Source: JAKSSE01 sp045597645 (GTDB lineage Bacteria > Bacillota > Clostridia > Lachnospirales > Lachnospiraceae). Taken from it: a DNA stretch of 47,921 bases. A program made the position numbers and the translations under genes. Below, piece by piece: positions 43,391 to 47,921 of this stretch. The notes below the pieces were generated by a model. The model was given only the letters and a program-made list of their open reading frames with translations, ran no database searches and was not told where the DNA came from. Location of the stretch: positions 1-47,921 of the forward strand of contig JAZLKM010000073.1 in NCBI GenBank assembly GCA_045597645.1, in the 5' to 3' direction. Each line of letters opens with the position of its first letter. Positions within the stretch are counted from its first letter, which is position 1.

Positions 43391-43419
43391 TTGAGAAGTC
43401 ATTTCTCACTATTTATTGT
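43391..43419 (+). promoter_or_regulatory. Promoter of the GH10 gene with palindrome
   Basis: TTGAGA (43391-43396) and TATTGT (43414-43419) are 17 bases apart. The palindrome TGAGAA-GTCAT-TTCTCA (43392-43408) covers the -35 box and spacer and could be a repressor site. Confidence 0.55.
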
Positions 43420-43457
43420 ATGGTGTCATAAAAGCCAACAACACAAAGGGGGTAATT

Positions 43458-44684
43458 ATGGCAAATTTAAATCTAGAGCACAGAAAATCTTCCTGCGCAC
43501 TTAAGTTGCAGGACAATGCAGGCAATCCTATTGCCAATTCAGATGTACAAGTTACTCTCACCAACCATGAATTTATGTTCGGATGCGGCGCTTTTGATTC
43601 CCTTGAAGCTACCGCTGGTCATGATGGTGAAATGGGCGAGTTTTTCAAAGACCGTATGGACAAGTGGCTCTCAGTATTTAATTATGGCACCATCCCATTC
43701 TATTGGGGCGGTTATGAGCCGACAGAGGGCGATCCCAAATTTAACAGTCGCATGAATGCTGCCAAGTTCCTCAAGTCTAAAGGGGTACGTGTAAAAGGTC
43801 ATCCACTATGCTGGCATACTTCTTGTGCCGACTGGCTCATGGATTATGACAATCCAACAATTCTCCAAAAGCAGCTGGACAGAATCAACCGCGATGTCAC
43901 TGCCTTTAAGGGCGTGGTCGACATGTGGGATGTCATTAACGAGGTTGTAATAATGCCTGTGTATGACCGTTATGACAACGCTATCACCCGTATATGCAAG
44001 GACTTAGGGCGCGTTCGACTGGTAAAAGAGGTATTTGACGCTGCAAAGGCTGCCAATCCCAATGCAACTTTACTGATAAATGATTTCAATCTGTCAGAAA
44101 GCTATCGCATTCTAATTGATGGATGCTTAAATGCCGGCGTACCAATCTCTGCAATCGGAATACAGACACACCAACACCAGGGCTATATGGGACGCGAAAA
44201 ACTAGAGGATATCCTGGACAGATTCTCATTCTTTGGATTGCCGCTACACTTCACCGAAAACACTCTAGTTTCAGGTGAAATAATGCCGGCAGACATTGTG
44301 GACCTCAATGACTATCAGGTCGAGAGCTGGCCATCAACTCCTGAAGGCGAGGAACGTCAGCGCCAGGAGTGGAAGGAAATGTATGAAATTCTCTTCTCTC
44401 ATCCTCTGGTTGAAGCAGTCACCGGATGGGATTTCTCAGACGGTATGTGGCTCGGAGCGCCAAGCGGACTTATCCGAAAAGACAACTCTATTAAGCCTGC
44501 ATATGAAGAGCTTAGACGCTTAATAAAGGACGAGTGGACTACCACTAAAACGATTCATACTGACGCCAATGGTATGGCAACGCTCGATGGTTTCAGAGGT
44601 GACTACACCATTACCTGCGGTAACAGTTGTGGCACCGTAAAGCTCACCAAAGATTGCAAAGAAGCAGCTGTTACATTAGCATAA
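43458..44684 (+). CDS. Endo-1,4-beta-xylanase (GH10), no signal peptide
   Basis: The GH10 barrel has GHPLCWHTSC, acid/base glutamate in WDVINEVV and nucleophile glutamate in LPLHFTENTL. The N-terminal 45 residues and the last 45 form short beta modules flanking the barrel. With no signal peptide it probably hydrolyses imported xylo-oligosaccharides inside the cell. The start is ATG 43458, with AAAGGGGG five bases upstream; an in-frame opening at 43416 overlaps the -10 box. Single gene with a terminator. Confidence 0.93.
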   Translation: MANLNLEHRKSSCALKLQDNAGNPIANSDVQVTLTNHEFMFGCGAFDSLEATAGHDGEMGEFFKDRMDKWLSVFNYGTIPFYWGGYEPTEGDPKFNSRMNAAKFLKSKGVRVKGHPLCWHTSCADWLMDYDNPTILQKQLDRINRDVTAFKGVVDMWDVINEVVIMPVYDRYDNAITRICKDLGRVRLVKEVFDAAKAANPNATLLINDFNLSESYRILIDGCLNAGVPISAIGIQTHQHQGYMGREKLEDILDRFSFFGLPLHFTENTLVSGEIMPADIVDLNDYQVESWPSTPEGEERQRQEWKEMYEILFSHPLVEAVTGWDFSDGMWLGAPSGLIRKDNSIKPAYEELRRLIKDEWTTTKTIHTDANGMATLDGFRGDYTITCGNSCGTVKLTKDCKEAAVTLA

Positions 44685-44693
44685 TTCATACAT

Positions 44694-44747
44694 AAAAACG
44701 CTTTCACTTAGGTGTACATTAATGGCACCGTGAGTGAAAGCGTTTTT
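44694..44747. terminator. Bidirectional intrinsic terminator
   Basis: A 15-bp stem (AAAAACGCTTTCACT and its complement) with an inner GGTG/CACC hairpin lies between the convergent xylanase and flavin-binding-type genes, with T-runs both ways. Confidence 0.9.
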
Positions 44748-45241
44748 CAATACACATCTGCCCCACCGCGTATTGGGTTTACTTTTGCAGACAGCTCCAG
44801 CACCTTAAGCTTTGCAACAGCAGTCCTTTGCACAGTATCCCTGTTATAATCAAAATTCCGGGTTGCCTCGTATCTTGCCATAATAACATTATCAATTGCC
44901 GACTGCCTTGCATCGCCCTCTAGAAATTCAACCTGACATTTCCCCATTACAGACTTATAGCGCATGGTCACATCGCCTTCATCGACCATGCAGTCCATTT
45001 CCAGGGGAATATCCATTTCAAAAGAGCAAAGCGGCGATGCTTTTAGCATTTCATACTTTTTGCCAGCCATAGCTCCATGGATATAGAAGCAAATGTCCTT
45101 TCCATCAACTGTATAAGCAAAATTCACGGGCACTATGTATGGAAAATCCCCATCTGCAATGCCAATCCTTATGATGTCACATTCACCAATAATGCCAACA
45201 ATGGTTTCAAAATCTGTTACTTCTCTGTCTTTTCTTCTCAT
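44747..45241 (-). CDS. Pyridoxamine 5'-phosphate oxidase-like, NimA-type flavoprotein
   Basis: The 164-residue split-barrel protein has MRRKDREVTDFETI, CDIIRIGIADGDFPYIVPVNF, ICFYIHGAMAGKKYEML and VVMGKC-type stretches, as in the FMN-binding PNPOx/NimA (5-nitroimidazole reductase-like) family of anaerobes. Substrate unknown. It is last of a minus-strand group, ten bases behind a membrane protein gene. Confidence 0.88.
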   Translation of the reverse strand: MRRKDREVTDFETIVGIIGECDIIRIGIADGDFPYIVPVNFAYTVDGKDICFYIHGAMAGKKYEMLKASPLCSFEMDIPLEMDCMVDEGDVTMRYKSVMGKCQVEFLEGDARQSAIDNVIMARYEATRNFDYNRDTVQRTAVAKLKVLELSAKVNPIRGGADVY

Positions 45242-45251
45242 TTTGTCACCT

Positions 45252-46346
45252 CTAATGTTCGAGCCAGTATTTAAATTGCGAACTCGTCAAATATGGTTTT
45301 GAAAAATATCTGTCTTCGGAAGGATAATAATGACTCTTAAACTCATAATACGAATCCGGAATATAACCTTGCATAGAGTCGAACACCGCAATATTGTCAT
45401 AAATGGTCATGATGCCTTTTATCTGCTCTGTGGCACCATCATATACCTTTTGCGCCTGCTCTTTGCTTCCATACTCTCTTAATGAAAGATACTTTGTCGC
45501 ACGTCCCGATTCATCGAAGAAAATCACGTTCTCATCACGAAGAATAGTAAATTCTCCCTCTGTAATAGTCTCCACATACTTTTCCACATAATAATCATCT
45601 GTCACAAGCTCTATGTACTGCAATATTTTATATTCATCACTTTGAGACATATTCTCAAATTCCTTTGTGATATTTTCATCCGGCTTTGATAGATAATACT
45701 CCAATGAGTTACCTTCTATATCGGATAATACAAACGATTTGTCTGTGTAATATAACTGATCGTCATAGTGAGAATAACCGCCGAGAATGCTATCAATCAT
45801 TCCCATTACGTCCTGATACCAGACAGTATCAAACACTGTATAAAACGGCTCATATTCAGGGCCACCCACATGATCCGCCAGATTAAAACCTGCCTCGAGA
45901 GGAGTCGACCAGGCTGATCTGGATAAATGTTGCACCACCCTGCCATTCTCGTCAAATGAATATAGGAGCTGCTCTTCTGTATCATTACCATATATATCAC
46001 CATAGTTTGAGGAGTACAGCACATATATGTAATCATCCGTAATCGGCTGAAAATATACATCATCAGTGTCTCTGGGCATATTAATCAACGACGGATTATC
46101 TTCCACCCTACTGTCGCGTTCTCCTGAAAAAATGGGTTCAGAATCCTGCATGCTTGTCTGCTCATTTAAGTCTTCCCTGTCAAGCTCGTTTGACAACGCT
46201 GAGACAGTCTCGTTCCAACTACCAGATACATTGCTATTTTTTCTCAAGTTAGGATATATCTTCCAAAAGAACATGGAGCATAAAATTGAAACTGAAAAAA
46301 TCCCGATAAGCACATATGCGATTATTCTTGTAAGCTTTTCACTCAT
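45252..46346 (-). CDS. Membrane-anchored protein of unknown function
   Basis: One N-terminal membrane segment (IIAYVLIGIFSVSILCSMFF, about residues 7-27) and no lipobox; the rest (about 335 residues) is acidic and Tyr-rich and should be external. I do not recognise a family. DDYYVEKYVETITEGEF is somewhat like DDYYINYY in the next gene upstream, so they may be distant paralogs. I start it at ATG 46346, 13 nt behind the previous stop, since the earlier in-frame TTG (46370) overlaps that gene; the ribosome site is weak. Confidence 0.65.
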   Translation of the reverse strand: MSEKLTRIIAYVLIGIFSVSILCSMFFWKIYPNLRKNSNVSGSWNETVSALSNELDREDLNEQTSMQDSEPIFSGERDSRVEDNPSLINMPRDTDDVYFQPITDDYIYVLYSSNYGDIYGNDTEEQLLYSFDENGRVVQHLSRSAWSTPLEAGFNLADHVGGPEYEPFYTVFDTVWYQDVMGMIDSILGGYSHYDDQLYYTDKSFVLSDIEGNSLEYYLSKPDENITKEFENMSQSDEYKILQYIELVTDDYYVEKYVETITEGEFTILRDENVIFFDESGRATKYLSLREYGSKEQAQKVYDGATEQIKGIMTIYDNIAVFDSMQGYIPDSYYEFKSHYYPSEDRYFSKPYLTSSQFKYWLEH

Positions 46347-46359
46347 ACTTTCATTCCCA

Positions 46360-47718
46360 CTAATTCTCAAATGATGAATATGTTCTAACCGGGTATCCTA
46401 CTTCCAGATCACCATTATCCACAATCTCATTTTTCGCAAAAGTAAATCTGGTATCAATCTTATCCACCTGTATTTCCGGCTCAAAATAACTTACGCCAGG
46501 AAGTGCCACAATATATCCGCCATCTTGCCTGTTTTGTCCTTCCAACTTGTAGCTGAAATATCTTGCTAGATCGTGACGTCCATTGTAAGTGATACCCTTT
46601 GATGAAATGTGAATCTCCTGATCTACCGAGCGCATTGAATAGTAATAATTTATATAATAGTCATCCGATTCATCTATCAGGTCCTGAACCACCTCAGCAA
46701 CCGCATCGTCATTCTGCTCATTTAATCCAGTCAACTCTTCCATGTATACGGATTTGCAAAACGTAGTATAGTCGCGAGCTTCCTCAGAAGCGTAGACAAT
46801 TTTTGCCTTTCCATCTATCGGCCCAACATCGTCATATGATATCAGATACACTATCTTAACTGGTTCGTCATAATAAGCGTACCTGCTTGTATCTGCCCCA
46901 AACATGAGATAGCCCATACGGTCATGGTAATATCCTATAAATGGCAACGCTCCTCTATATATGGTTATCTCTATAATTTTGAAATCATCAGATGCTGGTA
47001 CAAAATACTTGGCATCTTCCTCCGATGTTATAAATTCATCGGGAATACTTGCAACACTTCCGCCTGTGTATTTTGTATCACCTGCCAAAAATGCCTCAGC
47101 CACAGTTCCCACAGGCTCTTTAAAATTCTCATCGTAAGTATATATTCTATACCTTTCACAGTTTTTTACTTTATCCAAAAATTTACTGCTAATTGCTGTA
47201 TAAGAAATCGCAGTGTCCGAAATGGTAAAATAATCTATCGGACTTACGAACTCTACGTCTTCAAAATATTCATCTTCGCTATCTCTTACCAGGCCGGTAA
47301 TCTGATATGCAGTGTCTGACATCTTCATAATTGAAAGCTCTGCTGCCGCCCAGCTTTCACCATCGCCCTTGTCTAATAGAAAATCGATATTAAGGTAATT
47401 AGTATCGTTAAGAGCCTCAACTACTCCATCTGCGTGAGTCTGAACGATAAGAGTCTCGTCGTCCATGATTTGCAACAACAAATCCGGGGAGTACTCTGTT
47501 TGGGAAACACTCTCATTTGCCTGATAGCCGCTTTGAATTAAGCCATCTATTTCGTAGCTTTGTTCTGATTCTGTCACCGCTAAATTAGTATCTGCACCGC
47601 TGCTTACATTATCTTGCCGCAATGAAACTTTCCAGAGAATCCCTATTAAAAGTTGCGCTGCCACCAGGCAGCCCACTATAATATATAAAACAAATGTAGG
47701 TACTCTACGTTTATTCAT
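46360..47718 (-). CDS. Membrane-anchored protein of unknown function
   Basis: The 452-residue product has one N-terminal membrane segment (FVLYIIVGCLVAAQLLIGIL) and a large acidic external domain rich in Tyr, Asp and Glu. No domain that I recognise. ATG 47718 has AAGGAG upstream. It lies 74 nt behind the partial gene at the edge and is followed by the other membrane protein, forming a pair with the same layout. Confidence 0.68.
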   Translation of the reverse strand: MNKRRVPTFVLYIIVGCLVAAQLLIGILWKVSLRQDNVSSGADTNLAVTESEQSYEIDGLIQSGYQANESVSQTEYSPDLLLQIMDDETLIVQTHADGVVEALNDTNYLNIDFLLDKGDGESWAAAELSIMKMSDTAYQITGLVRDSEDEYFEDVEFVSPIDYFTISDTAISYTAISSKFLDKVKNCERYRIYTYDENFKEPVGTVAEAFLAGDTKYTGGSVASIPDEFITSEEDAKYFVPASDDFKIIEITIYRGALPFIGYYHDRMGYLMFGADTSRYAYYDEPVKIVYLISYDDVGPIDGKAKIVYASEEARDYTTFCKSVYMEELTGLNEQNDDAVAEVVQDLIDESDDYYINYYYSMRSVDQEIHISSKGITYNGRHDLARYFSYKLEGQNRQDGGYIVALPGVSYFEPEIQVDKIDTRFTFAKNEIVDNGDLEVGYPVRTYSSFEN

Positions 47719-47792
47719 ATTATCTCCTTAGAATCCATCAGCTATTACAATTATATGTGGAATCGCAGAATAACTTGCTGATACAAATTCTA

Positions 47793-47921
47793 TCAATCTT
47801 CAAACGGGAAGTGATACTGGGTTAATCCAAGCTCATCACGTAGTTCAATAAGTTCCTTCTGAATGGTGTCTCCAACCGGAACACCCTTGTCCTTTCTATG
47901 TTGCCAGAACAGATGCTCCTT
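47793..47921 (-). CDS. C-terminal end of an unrecognised gene, cut by the window edge
   Basis: The minus-strand frame is open from the edge to TGA at 47793-47795 and gives 42 residues, beginning KEHLFWQHRKDKGVPVG and ending LTQYHFPFED. The charged, helical composition is that of a soluble cytoplasmic protein. I do not recognise the family. Confidence 0.6.
   Translation of the reverse strand, partial: KEHLFWQHRKDKGVPVGDTIQKELIELRDELGLTQYHFPFED

Overview
The window looks like chromosomal DNA of a low-GC, Gram-positive anaerobe of the Lachnospiraceae (Clostridia), most like the Butyrivibrio/Pseudobutyrivibrio group. The reasons are the Firmicutes order priA-def-fmt-rsmB-rlmN-prpC-prkC-rsgA-rpe-thiN, a sortase with its own surface substrate, many GGDEF sensors, and plant-polysaccharide enzymes without signal peptides (pectinesterase, GH10 xylanase). 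The genus is inference. There is no phage, plasmid, complete insertion sequence or CRISPR array.

Left part (1-6.7 kb): the end of a small alarmone synthetase gene faces a seven-gene zinc operon on the minus strand. Read 5' to 3' it holds a Cys/His small membrane protein, znuA, znuC, znuB, a lipoprotein, a G3E GTPase fused to a second domain, and a CobW-type GTPase. From 6.7 to 16.2 kb there is an accessory block, also on the minus strand. It holds a radical SAM/SPASM enzyme coupled to a membrane protein with a (Cys-Ala)6 tail, an SDR enzyme, a membrane-anchored sugar-binding protein next to a diguanylate cyclase, two lipoproteins and a YdjC-type deacetylase. Four copies of a short repeat lie just behind TAG stop codons in the first 10 kb.

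Middle part (16.3-33 kb): a cytoplasmic-type pectinesterase on the plus strand ends at a shared terminator. Facing it is a tightly packed minus-strand chain starting at a good promoter near 32.1 kb: pyrB, pyrI, a LacI-like/GGDEF fusion, priA, def, fmt, rsmB, rlmN, prpC, prkC, rsgA, rpe, thiN and a small zinc-ribbon gene. It combines pyrimidine synthesis, replication restart, start-Met formylation and deformylation, rRNA methylation, Ser/Thr kinase signalling and ribosome assembly. Upstream lies xth.

From 33.0 to 33.8 kb is a repeat-rich non-coding stretch: two tandem arrays, then two 102-bp units ending in an inverted copy of the 3' end of the adjacent tRNA-Leu(CAG). From 33.9 to 37.6 kb a sortase operon encodes a large secreted protein, a PKTGD-anchored protein and a class B sortase. 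The right part has a MATE exporter, rhaD, an mgtE-rsmH-udk operon, the GH10 xylanase on the plus strand, and a minus-strand group with a flavin-binding-type protein and two unrecognised membrane-anchored proteins. The window ends inside an unrecognised gene.

The best candidate for an undescribed system is the radical SAM/SPASM enzyme with its overlapping (Cys-Ala)6-tailed partner. Next are the post-stop repeat family and the tRNA-Leu-derived inverted duplication.
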